DNA of 41,828 bases from a virus (IMGVR_UViG_3300025652_000157:1-41828); one strand, 5' to 3'; shown: positions 7,854 through 16,435, counted from the first letter of the stretch. Numbers and translations: made by a program. The notes: generated by a model from the letters alone, not told the origin.

Positions 7854-8509
7854 AAAAACCTTGGAGCTACTCGGCTCTCACAGCGTTTGAAACATGTCCG
7901 CGTCGCTTCGAGTTAACTAGAGTGACGCGTAAAGTCAAAGAACCCCAAACGGAGGCAACTAACTGGGGCAACGAAGTACACACGGCACTGGAGCTGTTCG
8001 CTAAGGACGGTAAGCCTTTGCCTAAGAGCATTGCGAAGTACGAGCGGTACGTCGACAAGATACTTTCCTATGAGGGCAAGCGTGTCATCGAAGAAAGTAT
8101 CGCACTCGACCGCAGCTTCCGGCCAACCGAATGGATGGCAGACGACGTATGGGTACGGGGCATCATCGACATCGGCGTCGTTGGTCCAGAGAAAGCGTAC
8201 CTGCTCGACTGGAAAACTGGCAAGCGTAAGCCTGACATGGACCAGCTGAAACTGTTCGCGGCCTTAGCGTTTGCTAAGTACCCTTGGATAGATAAGGTTA
8301 CGACGGGATTCATCTGGTTAAAGTCTGGTGAGTTCGATAAAGAGGTGTTCACGCGTCAGCAGCTTCCAGAAATCTGGAACGAGTTCATGCCACGGCTAAA
8401 GCGTTTAGCGATAGCCCACCATGACGACAAATGGACACCTAAGCCGTCCGGCCTCTGCAAGAACTGGTGCCCGGTAGGTAGACAAAACTGCGAGTTCTGC
8501 GGAGTATAA
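7844..8509 (+). CDS. PD-(D/E)XK nuclease, Cas4/RecB-like with Cys cluster
   Basis: This 221-residue protein starts at a GTG overlapping the previous gene by 10 bp; GAAGGAAAA supplies the Shine-Dalgarno. The nuclease core is visible: WSYSALTAFETCPRRF, H46 in NEVH, D109 in GIIDIG, D122-W-K124 in LLDWKTGK, and the QLKLFAALAF helix (Q134). C18 plus C205, C209, C216 and C219 resemble the iron-sulphur cluster layout of Cas4/AddB-type exonucleases. The likely role is DNA end processing during phage replication or recombination, in the cytoplasm. No cas1/cas2 genes are nearby, so there is no CRISPR link. Confidence 0.9.
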   Translation: MELKKPWSYSALTAFETCPRRFELTRVTRKVKEPQTEATNWGNEVHTALELFAKDGKPLPKSIAKYERYVDKILSYEGKRVIEESIALDRSFRPTEWMADDVWVRGIIDIGVVGPEKAYLLDWKTGKRKPDMDQLKLFAALAFAKYPWIDKVTTGFIWLKSGEFDKEVFTRQQLPEIWNEFMPRLKRLAIAHHDDKWTPKPSGLCKNWCPVGRQNCEFCGV

Positions 8510-8512
8510 ATA

Positions 8513-8686
8513 ATGACTGACGTACCACTGACGATTGAGCAGTTCTTAGAGCTTTCTAACGAAGATTTGTTAGCGCTAACGATTGACATGCCCAGCCTAA
8601 CTCCACTTGAGCTTGAACTGGCGCTAAGACTAGAGACTTACCTAGCGATGTACGGCGATTTCGTACCGTCCGTTAGTCTCCACTAA
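8513..8686 (+). CDS. Small acidic leucine-rich protein
   Basis: This 57-residue protein starts 3 bp after the nuclease stop and ends 12 bp before the VRR-NUC gene. It is acidic and very leucine-rich (LTIEQFLELSNEDLL ... ELELALRLETYL), predicted to form two amphipathic helices. It has no motif of known function. Tight spacing between two nuclease genes and codon use like the neighbours support it as a real gene. An inhibitor or accessory of the adjacent nucleases is possible but not shown. Confidence 0.75.
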   Translation: MTDVPLTIEQFLELSNEDLLALTIDMPSLTPLELELALRLETYLAMYGDFVPSVSLH

Positions 8687-8698
8687 GAGGTACTAAGA

Positions 8699-9013
8699 AT
8701 GGCTATGACCCCAGAGGGTAAAGTTAAGAAGAAAGTTAAAGAGTACCTTCAGTCTATTGGGGCGTGGTACTACATGCCTGTGTCTAACGGCATGGGACGT
8801 GTAGGCTGCCCTGATATACTTGTGTGCTACAAAGGTTTGTTCATGGCTTTCGAGACGAAGGCACCGGGCAAAATAAAGAATGTCACGGCTAACCAAGAGC
8901 GTGAATTGGCCGACATACAATCTGCTTACGGGTTAGCACTTGTAGTCGACGACGTTAAACAAGTTGAGGATGCGATCAGTGCCAAAATCATCGAAGCAGG
9001 AACTAGAGACTAA
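8699..9013 (+). CDS. VRR-NUC domain nuclease
   Basis: This 104-residue stand-alone VRR-NUC protein belongs to the PD-(D/E)XK superfamily. Visible signature: GRVGCPDILV with D39, FETKAPG with E52 and K54, and Q66 in the following helix. Phage VRR-NUC proteins are small, often dimeric nucleases proposed to cut branched DNA such as Holliday junctions. GAGG upstream of the ATG at 8699 supports the start. An in-frame ATG two codons later is an alternative. The next gene overlaps its 3' end. Confidence 0.9.
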   Translation: MAMTPEGKVKKKVKEYLQSIGAWYYMPVSNGMGRVGCPDILVCYKGLFMAFETKAPGKIKNVTANQERELADIQSAYGLALVVDDVKQVEDAISAKIIEAGTRD

Positions 9014-9251
9014 GGCCGCTTACAACAAGAAGCCTAGTGTCCAAAAGAAACGTGTTGCCCAAAACAAAGCACGCCGCGAAGCAATCGCTGACGGTCGTGC
9101 CGCAAAGGGTGACGGTAAAGATGTTCACCACGTGGACCCCCTAGACAAGGGCGGAAGCACCGACAAGTCGAACACAAAGGTTGTCAGCAAAAAAGAAAAC
9201 CGTGGCTGGCGTAAGAAGAACCCGGAGATGTACACCAAGGGGAGTAAGTAA
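8979..9251 (+). CDS. Small basic HNH-like protein
   Basis: About 90 residues and very basic. The core GDGKDVHHVDPLDKGG (H50, H51) followed by N65 and N74 resembles a widespread phage family usually labelled HNH endonuclease. Whether the active site is complete is uncertain. The frame is open back to a TTG at 8964. I prefer the GTG at 8979 because GAGG lies about 10 bp upstream; the ATG at 8970 is the alternative. All starts overlap the VRR-NUC gene. The stop shares a base with the next ATG (TAATG), indicating coupling. Confidence 0.8.
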   Translation: MPKSSKQELETKAAYNKKPSVQKKRVAQNKARREAIADGRAAKGDGKDVHHVDPLDKGGSTDKSNTKVVSKKENRGWRKKNPEMYTKGSK

Positions 9252-9670
9252 TGGACAACACCGACGAGAGAGTATGGGCCTACCTGCTGCGGCACCGCAC
9301 ACCTGCGGGCGTCTACGGCACCCAGTTAGATTGCGACATCTACGACATTGCGCTGAACTGTGACGTCACCACGGAGCAGGCGCAACAGTATATCGACAAG
9401 ATGAAGCCTCCACACCAGCAGGCGCTAGACCCAATCCGTGCGCACAACGTCGGTGAGTCAGACTATTCGCGACATGCGATCCAGCCTTGGGACATCTGGT
9501 TGGAGTACGGGTTGAACCCGTGGGACGCTGACATCGTGAAGCGTATCTTGCGCACCAAGGAGGGCCAACGACGGCTCGACTACGAAAAGATTAAACACAT
9601 ATGCGATGAGCGCATCCGACAGCTAGACGCCGAATTAGATAAGGATTTACCCCATGTTGATATGGCATGA
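9251..9670 (+). CDS. DUF3310-like protein (T7 gp1.7-related)
   Basis: This 139-residue protein has a C-terminal half, SRHAIQPWDIWLEYGLNPWDADIVKRILR (given here in parts: SRHAIQPWDIW, EYGLNPWDA, DIVKRILR), that matches the pattern of DUF3310: H-x-(I/V)-(E/Q)-P, a central W/G helix, and I-K-(Y/R)-I-x-R. T7 gp1.7 of this family is a nucleotide kinase acting on dTMP/dGMP. Activity of this distant relative is not established. It is coupled to its neighbours: TAATG with the gene before, and a 17-bp overlap with the helicase after. Context supports a nucleotide or DNA metabolism role. Confidence 0.72.
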   Translation: MDNTDERVWAYLLRHRTPAGVYGTQLDCDIYDIALNCDVTTEQAQQYIDKMKPPHQQALDPIRAHNVGESDYSRHAIQPWDIWLEYGLNPWDADIVKRILRTKEGQRRLDYEKIKHICDERIRQLDAELDKDLPHVDMA

Positions 9671-11225
9671 GAAGAAGGCGCTGGTACTTAAAAGCCGGGA
9701 GCCTGCCCGCATCACCAACATAATACCAACAGCGAAAGCGTTCACAGTTAAGGGCATCCCGTACGTGGCGGTGCCCCACAAGATCGCCGAGACTAAGGTA
9801 CTGCGCAACCTCGGCTTTGACGCACCAGCTCCTATCAGGGAGCATTATGATTGGCCCGGTCGCTACACACCCTTCGCCGCACAACGAGAAGCGGCGGCGT
9901 TTCTGTCTATGTATGATCGGGCGTTCAACCTTAGCGAGCTAGGGACTGGTAAGTCTCTGGCGTCTCTATGGGCCTACGACTACCTGCGCAGTATCGGTCA
10001 TCTGCACAAGGTCTTAATTGTTTCTCCACTGTCAACGCTAGAGCGTACATGGGCCGACGAAGTGTTTCAGCACTTTCCACACCTACAGTACGCCGTGTTG
10101 TACGGCTCGAAGCAGAAGCGTGAGAAGATGCTGAAGACTGACGTCGACGTGTACATCATCAACCACGACGGTTTGCAGATCATCGAGCCTTTGTTAGCAG
10201 ACCGCCCGGACATCGACTTGATCATCATCGACGAGATAGCACAGGCAGCACGCAACGCAGGGACCGACCGGTGGAAAGCGATCAACAAAGTAATCAACCG
10301 ACATAAGCCCACCCGTGCTTGCTGGGGTATGACTGGTACGCCAACACCAAACGCACCAACCGATGCTTGGGCACAATGCAGACTTATATCACCAAGCAAC
10401 GTACCGCCTTACTTCAATCGCTTTAAGGGCCAAGTAATGCGCCAGTTGTCGCAGTTCCAGTGGCTACCAAGACCTGATGCAACAGACATCGTACGTGAGG
10501 TTATGCAACCGTCTGTACGCTTTACTCGTGATGAATGCGTTGACCTGCCGCCACTTATGTATGAGACTCGACAAGTAGCGCTAACTAAAGAACAAAACAA
10601 AGCCTACAAAGAGATGGTCGCTAGGATGCGGACCGAAGCCGACAACGGCGAAATCACAGCAGTTAACGAAGCAGTAAAGATGGGCAAGCTTGTACAGATT
10701 GCCTGCGGCGTCGTCTACTCTAACGACAAGACAGAGCTGACTATCCCATCTTCGCCGCGCATAGAAGAGACCCGCGAGATCGTTCGCCAAGCTGAGGGCA
10801 AGGTCATCGTGTTTGTGCCGTATGTTAGCTCGGTCAACATGGTCGCCGACGAACTGAGAAAAGACTTCACCGTTGAAGTGATCCACGGGGGAGTTAAGAA
10901 AGAGGAACGTGACCGCATATTCGGGGCGTTCCAGAAATCAAAAGAACCAAGGGTCATCGTGGCGCAACCTGCCGCTATGTCCCACGGCTTAACACTGACG
11001 TCCGCTTCTACCATCATTTGGTACTCATGCGTAACGTCGAACGAGGTCTTTGAGCAGGCTAACGGTCGGATCAATCGACCGGGCCAGAAGATGAATAACT
11101 TCATCATCATGTTGGAAGGAACACCCGTCGAGAAGCGCATCTACTCTCGTCTTCGCAATAAGCAGAAGATGCAGGGCGCGTTACTAGACGAGGTCAAGGC
11201 ACATCGGGGTTCTGTCATGGCTTGA
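9654..11225 (+). CDS. SNF2-type DEAD/H helicase
   Basis: This 523-residue superfamily 2 helicase/translocase has motif I ELGTGKS (K100), motif Ia-like SPLSTLERTW, motif II DEIA (D193, E194) and motif III MTGTP. The C-terminal RecA-like lobe has VIHGGVKKEERD, AQPAAMSHGLTLTSA and the SNF2-like motif VI QANGRINRPGQ. The Q-N-R-x-x-R-P-G-Q end is characteristic of SNF2 proteins, which translocate on double-stranded DNA. In phage replication operons these proteins probably remodel replication or recombination intermediates. The start overlaps the preceding gene by 17 bp. Confidence 0.93.
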   Translation: MLIWHEKKALVLKSREPARITNIIPTAKAFTVKGIPYVAVPHKIAETKVLRNLGFDAPAPIREHYDWPGRYTPFAAQREAAAFLSMYDRAFNLSELGTGKSLASLWAYDYLRSIGHLHKVLIVSPLSTLERTWADEVFQHFPHLQYAVLYGSKQKREKMLKTDVDVYIINHDGLQIIEPLLADRPDIDLIIIDEIAQAARNAGTDRWKAINKVINRHKPTRACWGMTGTPTPNAPTDAWAQCRLISPSNVPPYFNRFKGQVMRQLSQFQWLPRPDATDIVREVMQPSVRFTRDECVDLPPLMYETRQVALTKEQNKAYKEMVARMRTEADNGEITAVNEAVKMGKLVQIACGVVYSNDKTELTIPSSPRIEETREIVRQAEGKVIVFVPYVSSVNMVADELRKDFTVEVIHGGVKKEERDRIFGAFQKSKEPRVIVAQPAAMSHGLTLTSASTIIWYSCVTSNEVFEQANGRINRPGQKMNNFIIMLEGTPVEKRIYSRLRNKQKMQGALLDEVKAHRGSVMA

Positions 11226-11250
11226 CAGGCGAACCTATATGTACTAATCT
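11222..11250 (+). promoter_or_regulatory. Candidate promoter before the AlpA-like gene
   Basis: TTGACA (11222-11227, overlapping the helicase stop codon), a 17-bp spacer and TAATCT (11245-11250) repeat the layout seen at 827-855. The segment TGTTAACAAGTAAA follows at once (11250-11263) and recurs exactly at 39745-39758. The 60-bp gap contains nothing else that I recognise. Confidence 0.45.
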
Positions 11251-11285
11251 GTTAACAAGTAAACACACATAGAGGCATAAAGCGT

Positions 11286-11489
11286 ATGAACTTGCTACGA
11301 CCAGAAGAGGTTTCTGAAAAATTGGGCATCACCAAAGCAGCATTACCAGCACTGCGGCGGCGAGAAATAAGCTTCCCCCAACCTATCAAGGTCTCGCAGA
11401 AAGTCCTGCGTTGGGATGAAGCAGATATTAACAGCTGGCTACACGGTAAAAAGGAGAAAACAAATGACGAAAATATCGGAGTTGGATGA
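11286..11489 (+). CDS. AlpA/excisionase-like helix-turn-helix protein
   Basis: This 67-residue protein has the MerR/AlpA-type winged helix-turn-helix pattern: LLRPEEVSEKLGITKAAL, then RRREISFPQPIKVS, then VLRWDEADINSWL. Proteins of this size and motif order act as DNA-bending regulators or excisionases in temperate elements, so it could direct integrase toward excision or regulate the downstream genes. The integrase gene is about 6.3 kb away. The C-terminus overlaps the next gene's start by 26 bp. Confidence 0.85.
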   Translation: MNLLRPEEVSEKLGITKAALPALRRREISFPQPIKVSQKVLRWDEADINSWLHGKKEKTNDENIGVG

Positions 11490-11865
11490 CGGTTCCTGCC
11501 TAAAACTGTTCATCGCCCTGCGAGATCGACGGGCACAACGCAAAGCTGCGTATGACGACGACGACTCAGGGGACAAGGCAAAGCAGAACAAGATCGAGGT
11601 CGAGTTTCTGCGACGGTTCCAAGACCGGGGAATAGACAACGTGTCTTCACGCGACATTGGAACTGCTTACAGGTCAACACGTTCTTCCGCCACTGTGGCA
11701 GATTGGGATGCGTTACTTGGGCACGTAAAGGAGAACGATGCTTGGGAGATGTTGGAACGGCGGGTAAACAAAACTGCTATCCAGCAATTCAAGGAAGCCG
11801 AGGGCGATTTGCCACCGGGTATCAATTGGTCAGAAACTCAAGTTGTCAATTTTAGGCGTAAGTAG
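11464..11865 (+). CDS. Conserved phage protein of the replication region
   Basis: 133 residues. The frame is open back to 11416, but AAAAGGAGAAAA directly precedes the ATG at 11464, which I take as the start. Residues 12-30 (LFIALRDRRAQRKAAYDDD) form a charged helix. The second half (IGTAYRSTRSSATVADWDALL, split here as IGTAYRSTRSS and ATVADWDALL; then WEMLERRVNKTAI and GDLPPGINW) matches a family I recall as common beside phage ssDNA-binding protein genes, with no assigned activity. It is probably an accessory to replication or recombination, judged from context. Confidence 0.82.
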   Translation: MTKISELDDGSCLKLFIALRDRRAQRKAAYDDDDSGDKAKQNKIEVEFLRRFQDRGIDNVSSRDIGTAYRSTRSSATVADWDALLGHVKENDAWEMLERRVNKTAIQQFKEAEGDLPPGINWSETQVVNFRRK

Positions 11866-12375
11866 ATGTTAACGATGGATGATCTGCCAGTAGAAGTCGT
11901 GGTACTACCACGGATTTACAAAGCTAGACACTACCGGTCACTTGAGGGTGAGCAGCTGTGTTCGTCTGATGACGGTGTAGTTCCGTCTGTTAATGCAACC
12001 GAACCCCAAGCGAAGAAGTGTTCTGTATGTACGAACAACACATGGGGTTCCCGAATTACGCCTAATGGCAAACTGGGAAAGGCTTGCGCGGAAAGCATAA
12101 AGCTTACGCTTCGCAAACCAAACTCGGACTATGCGGAAACGTTTCGCGTTCCTGCTGCGAGTGTCCGACCGTTTCGTGCTTACGAAGACCAAGTCATAGC
12201 ACGAGGCGAACAACTAACACACGTCGTAACAAAAATCGACGTTACCCGTGTAGATCAGCGAGCAACGTTGACGTTTAAAGTCACACGATTTTTAGACGAA
12301 GACGAACTCACTTCTATACATACGCCGGAGCAAGCGGATAGCCCGTTTGGTTCCACTGATGGCTACACATATTAA
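11866..12375 (+). CDS. Conserved Cys-containing phage protein, possible zinc binder
   Basis: This 169-residue protein starts directly after the previous stop. A second in-frame ATG three codons in is an alternative start. It has a CSVCTNNTWGSR segment and a downstream GKLGKACAES, a CxxC plus C layout that recurs in phage proteins encoded just upstream of ssDNA-binding proteins. This could be a small zinc site. The rest looks beta-rich and soluble, without a membrane segment. It probably belongs to the replication module, but no enzymatic activity can be named. Confidence 0.78.
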   Translation: MLTMDDLPVEVVVLPRIYKARHYRSLEGEQLCSSDDGVVPSVNATEPQAKKCSVCTNNTWGSRITPNGKLGKACAESIKLTLRKPNSDYAETFRVPAASVRPFRAYEDQVIARGEQLTHVVTKIDVTRVDQRATLTFKVTRFLDEDELTSIHTPEQADSPFGSTDGYTY

Positions 12376-12397
12376 CCAAACCCGAGAGGAATTTACC

Positions 12398-13123
12398 ATG
12401 GCTACAACTAACGCAATGCACATCCTGACTAACGTCGAAGCCCTGTACCCGCGTATCAACACGACGTACAAGTACGACACCAAGGCCAACAACGGCAAAG
12501 GGCAGAGCGTCCCGTGTGACCCGTTGGATGAGGGTGCAAAGTATGAGCTGAACTTTAAGCTCCAAAAAGAGCAGGCTGCCAATCTTTATAAAGACATGTC
12601 AGATGCGTACAACCAGCGTAAAGCTGCCAACTGGCCTGAGATGCCATCTGCGAAGGAGGTTTTCGAGCAGGTCGACGGCGGGTTCGTAGTAAAGTCGAGC
12701 TTGAAAGGTTCGTACAACAATGAGCTAACAAAGAAGCCACGTCAGTTTGACGCTCGAAACCAGCTCTTGCCGGAGGATTTCGAACTAACAACCGGCAGCA
12801 CGATCAACAGCCATCTGGCGTTGGTGCCGTACTCTTCTAACAACGGTAACGGCGTGTCTCTACGACTTCGTGCAGTTCAAGTTGTGAAGTTTAAAGAGCG
12901 AGAGCTGGCAAGCCCGTTTGGCGAAGTTGAAGGCTTTGACAGCACGGCAAACGTAGAAAGCTTCGGTGACGACTTCGATGAAGTACCAGCTCCAGCCCCT
13001 AAGCCCACCCCAGCGCCAGTTGCCGAAGTGGTAGAAGCCGCGCCTAAGAAAGCTAAACCTGCTAAAGTTGACGACTACGACAGCATCGACGCAGCGCTAG
13101 ACAATCTAGACTTCGACGACTAG
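12398..13123 (+). CDS. Single-stranded DNA-binding protein (gp2.5-like)
   Basis: 241 residues. The ATG at 12398 follows GAGAGGAATTTACC and is chosen over an in-frame ATG at 12347 that would overlap the previous gene. A beta-rich core (LYPRINTTYKYD, KYELNFKLQKE, GVSLRLRAVQVVKF) is followed by a Pro/Ala-rich linker (about 195-215) and an acidic C-terminal tail ending in DNLDFDD. An OB-type core with an acidic aromatic-ended tail is the hallmark of T7 gp2.5-like and bacterial SSB proteins, whose tail contacts polymerase and helicase. It would coat ssDNA during replication. A terminator follows. Confidence 0.8.
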   Translation: MATTNAMHILTNVEALYPRINTTYKYDTKANNGKGQSVPCDPLDEGAKYELNFKLQKEQAANLYKDMSDAYNQRKAANWPEMPSAKEVFEQVDGGFVVKSSLKGSYNNELTKKPRQFDARNQLLPEDFELTTGSTINSHLALVPYSSNNGNGVSLRLRAVQVVKFKERELASPFGEVEGFDSTANVESFGDDFDEVPAPAPKPTPAPVAEVVEAAPKKAKPAKVDDYDSIDAALDNLDFDD

Positions 13124-13138
13124 CACCGCTGCTCGCGA

Positions 13139-13162
13139 GTAACGGGGGTTCGCCCCCGTTAC
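13139..13162 (+). terminator. Rho-independent terminator-like hairpin after the SSB gene
   Basis: A perfect 10-bp stem GTAACGGGGG / CCCCCGTTAC closes a TTCG tetraloop, and TATTTGTT follows. The very stable UUCG-capped stem lies 16 bp after the SSB stop and about 35 bp before the next ATG. The U-tract is short, so termination may be partial and allow read-through into the primase-helicase gene. Confidence 0.85.
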
Positions 13163-13196
13163 TATTTGTTCACACGTCAACAGAATAGGTAACGGC

Positions 13197-16142
13197 ATGG
13201 GTACATTAGAGTTCCTAAAGCTAGTGCTTCCGTCACAGGGGCAGACTGTCCTTGGCCTCATGCAGGCGAAAGACGACGGCGGTTCTTGGTTCAAATGGAA
13301 GAACTACCCCAACGCCGAAGAGGCAGCTCAAGCAGCATTATTCTTCGATGGTAGAGGAGAAACAGTCTACTTCGGAGTTAACTCATTCGGCGATTGGTAC
13401 GATGACGAGAAGACCGGCAAGCGCCGCATCCGCACGCAGGAAAACGTGGTGGCATGTCGGTCACTTTTCGACGACTTCGATGTCGACGTATCCAAGAAGG
13501 ACGCGTACGACACAAAGGAGGAAGCGCTTGAAGGCGTGGTTCTCTTAGCTAAATCATTACGGTTATCCCCAACGATCGTTAACTCCGGCGGCGGGTACCA
13601 CAGCTACATCCACCTCAACGAAGACATAACGACCGAGGTGTGGGAAGAACTGTCCGCTATGAAGCGTGACGTCACAACGCACTTACAGATTAAAGCAGAC
13701 CGCGCCGTGGATAGTGACACGTCGCGTATTCTACGGCCCATAGGCGTTCACAACCGCAAGTACGAACCAGCGCGCCCCGTAGAGCTACTCAGGGAAGGTA
13801 AGGTCTACACAGTAGACAAAGTGCGATCAGCGTTATCGGATTTCATAACCAACAACAGCGTGCAACCTGCGCCGACCACTCGAAAGGCTGCGAATGTTAG
13901 CCCGTTTGCTGATACGCCGGTCGACTACCCTGACAGCGACGCGGAAGTAGTAGCCAAGAACTGTGCTGCTGTTCGTCAGTTTAAAGACAGTGGTGGCAAC
14001 ATACCGGAACCTCATTGGCACCGTGCCATCGGGGTCATCAAGTTTTGTAAGGATGGCGCAGATAAGATCCATGAGTGGAGCCAAGGGTACGAAGGCTACT
14101 CCATGGCGGAGACGCAAGAGAAGATCGACGAGTGGACTGTTGGTCCAACATCGTGCGTAGAAATGGATCGCCACGCCGGGTGCATGGCAGACTGTCCTTT
14201 TGCGGCGACTTGCAGGTTTCCAGTCACACTAGGCTTTACTGAAAAAGCAGAGTCTGTCGCTGAAGCCAGCATAGACGCTAACGCCGTCGCCACGAAAGCA
14301 GCCGCAGCAGCGGGACAGGTTATCGAAGGGCAGCACATCCCACACTGGCCCGCGGCAGGTTACCGTTGGAACGGTCAGACGTTATCGAAAGCCTACACAG
14401 ACGAAGAGGGCGTCGTCCACTGGACACCGTTCTGCCGCTCGTTCGTATACCCCATTAATCGCATCCAAGACAGCGAAGGAGTATGGAACATACATTGGAA
14501 AGCACTAGAGCAAAACGGTCGTTGGCGCGAATTCTTTATGCCTACGACAGAGTTAGCATCCCCAGACATGATGGCGAAGACGCTTGCATCGTACGAGGTG
14601 TTTCTCACACGCTCCAAAAACGCGAGAAATAATATGGTTGATTTTGCAGTAGAGTTAATCGACACGCTACAGAAATGGCGGGTCGAGACTAAGACGGTTG
14701 CCCAGTTCGGGTGGAACAAGGAGCGTACAGGCTTTGTAATAGGCACCAAGGAGCTGAGCCTCGACGGTGAGCACGATGTTCTCTGCGACCCAAGTATGCC
14801 ACAAGATATAGCCCTCGACTTTGGGCGCAGTGGTACGCTTGAAGAGTGGACCTCAAACATAGACAAGCTGTACAACCGCCCCGGCGCGGAACCATTCCAG
14901 TTCGCTCTCTGCCACTCTATGGGCTCAGCCCTTGTTGAGTTGATGGGGTCGAGTAACTGGCACGGCCTGCCTTTGGCGTTCACAGGTCACGGTGGCACAG
15001 GTAAGTCTACTGCCGCTAAGATCGCGTGCGGCTTCTATGGCAACCCACGGCACATGGAACGTCAGACTGGTGAGCAAGGATCTACGCTCAACGCAGCGAT
15101 CAAACGGATTGCGATCATGGGCTCTGTCCCAATGGTCCTCGACGAGTTCTCAGGACGATCTCCAGACGAGCTAACTCGTACCGGTTATGCGCTGGCTAAC
15201 GGTCGGGACAAGGAACGACTGGGCACCACGGGCAAGTTCAGTACCGTCGGCGGGCAGTGGTTTAAGAACAGCTTCATCACATCGAACGACTCGATCATGG
15301 AAAGCATTAGTAAGCTGCCAGCAGGTTATAGAGTTGAAGCTACGCAGCTACGTTTCTTTGAGGTGTCATTACCAGCGGACTACCGGAACAAGGTTTTCCC
15401 TGACATCACGCAGGAGTTCGTCGAGAACCACATGGACCACGTTTACGGTGAGGCTTGCCGCCCGTACATCCGGTTCATCATCGAGAACCAAGACTGGGTA
15501 CGTCGCCAGATTGTCTCGGCTCGTAGCAAGTTCAACCCGAAGTCGGAAGAAGACAACAAGGAACGGTTCTACCGAGACACCATTGTGACTGCGCTGGTGG
15601 CAGGTAAGATCGCACACAAACTGAATTTGGTTCAGTTTGACATGGACGCCATGAAAAAGTGGGCGCTAGGTCAGGTCCAGACCATGCGTGAGAGCCGTCG
15701 GGAAAACAACCTCGACATTAGTGAACAGCTTGCTGCGTTCATTGCTACTCTGCCGGGTCGTTTGATTATCACTAAGCACTTTGGTGATAACCGCTCCAAG
15801 GTCAAAGAACATCCGATGGAAACTATGCGCAACCCCGCAGTGGGCCGTGTATGTACCGAGGACAAGAAGGTCTACGTCACAGTCAAAGCAATCGCTGACT
15901 GGTGCAAGGAGCACGGCGTGGCACCTGCTGCCGTCAAGGAAGAGCTAGACCGTGCAGGTTACTTAGTGTTCCAAGCGGATGGCACGTTTAGCCCCCGCAT
16001 TACTTTGGGTTCTGGCACTACTGTCCCGAGTGGCCAGTCTCGTTGCTACGAACTTAACTTCACGAAGTTCTTCGACAGTAAAGCGCTGTCAATTGTGAAA
16101 ACTGAAGAAGGGGTTGCTACTGAATCCCAAGCGGGCGGATAA
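13197..16142 (+). CDS. Primase-helicase fusion (AEP-like primase plus ATPase)
   Basis: This 981-residue protein has an N-terminal part like archaeo-eukaryotic primases: DDFDVD (92-97) as the metal-binding acidic motif, VNSGGGYHSYIHL, and RILRPIGVHNRKYE as the third motif. A Cys-rich stretch (CVEMDRHAGCMADCPFAATC, about 319-338) could bind a metal. The C-terminal half is a DUF927-like helicase/ATPase with Walker A GHGGTGKS (597-604), Walker B MVLDEF (D649, E650) and a SNDSIMESISKLP sensor-like segment. It would unwind and prime DNA at the phage fork, pairing with the family A polymerase and the SSB. The start lies just beyond the hairpin at 13139-13162. Confidence 0.9.
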   Translation: MGTLEFLKLVLPSQGQTVLGLMQAKDDGGSWFKWKNYPNAEEAAQAALFFDGRGETVYFGVNSFGDWYDDEKTGKRRIRTQENVVACRSLFDDFDVDVSKKDAYDTKEEALEGVVLLAKSLRLSPTIVNSGGGYHSYIHLNEDITTEVWEELSAMKRDVTTHLQIKADRAVDSDTSRILRPIGVHNRKYEPARPVELLREGKVYTVDKVRSALSDFITNNSVQPAPTTRKAANVSPFADTPVDYPDSDAEVVAKNCAAVRQFKDSGGNIPEPHWHRAIGVIKFCKDGADKIHEWSQGYEGYSMAETQEKIDEWTVGPTSCVEMDRHAGCMADCPFAATCRFPVTLGFTEKAESVAEASIDANAVATKAAAAAGQVIEGQHIPHWPAAGYRWNGQTLSKAYTDEEGVVHWTPFCRSFVYPINRIQDSEGVWNIHWKALEQNGRWREFFMPTTELASPDMMAKTLASYEVFLTRSKNARNNMVDFAVELIDTLQKWRVETKTVAQFGWNKERTGFVIGTKELSLDGEHDVLCDPSMPQDIALDFGRSGTLEEWTSNIDKLYNRPGAEPFQFALCHSMGSALVELMGSSNWHGLPLAFTGHGGTGKSTAAKIACGFYGNPRHMERQTGEQGSTLNAAIKRIAIMGSVPMVLDEFSGRSPDELTRTGYALANGRDKERLGTTGKFSTVGGQWFKNSFITSNDSIMESISKLPAGYRVEATQLRFFEVSLPADYRNKVFPDITQEFVENHMDHVYGEACRPYIRFIIENQDWVRRQIVSARSKFNPKSEEDNKERFYRDTIVTALVAGKIAHKLNLVQFDMDAMKKWALGQVQTMRESRRENNLDISEQLAAFIATLPGRLIITKHFGDNRSKVKEHPMETMRNPAVGRVCTEDKKVYVTVKAIADWCKEHGVAPAAVKEELDRAGYLVFQADGTFSPRITLGSGTTVPSGQSRCYELNFTKFFDSKALSIVKTEEGVATESQAGG

Positions 16143-16144
16143 GA

Positions 16145-16429
16145 ATGGCAAGCAACATGACCACACTCGAAGCAATGATGATCGACGCAAAAAGCTGTAA
16201 CGCCAGAGCGCGTCGAGTGTGGGGCAACACAAAGTTCCGTGACATGGGTGCCAAAGCATTAGGGGGGCGTCCTAAAACAACCCCTCCGCGTCCTATGACG
16301 CCCCGGTCACGGTTAATAAACAAACTGTTGAAGCAAGGGATGGAAAGTATCGCCATCGCAGAACTTTTGGAGGCGTCCCCTAGTGCAGTAGGGGGGATGA
16401 TCCAGCGGTGGGGGCTCCCTAGGGATTAA
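16145..16429 (+). CDS. Small helix-turn-helix-like protein
   Basis: This 94-residue basic protein starts 2 bp after the primase-helicase stop, with GGCGGATAAG upstream. The C-terminal 40 residues (INKLLKQGMESIAIAELL, then EASPSAVGGMIQRWGL) have the spacing of a helix-turn-helix, similar to the DNA-recognition ends of resolvase or sigma-like proteins. A Pro/Arg-rich linker (about 40-55) precedes it. Probably DNA binding; the regulatory target is unknown. Confidence 0.72.
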   Translation: MASNMTTLEAMMIDAKSCNARARRVWGNTKFRDMGAKALGGRPKTTPPRPMTPRSRLINKLLKQGMESIAIAELLEASPSAVGGMIQRWGLPRD

Positions 16430-16435
16430 ACTAAA

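Noticed and set aside
7844-8509. Possible CRISPR-associated Cas4
   Set aside because: There are no cas1/cas2 genes or repeat arrays; the same fold is common in phage replication regions, so a phage nuclease is the better call.
14393-14983. A 196-codon minus-strand open frame
   Set aside because: Antisense to the primase-helicase, whose motifs continue on either side.
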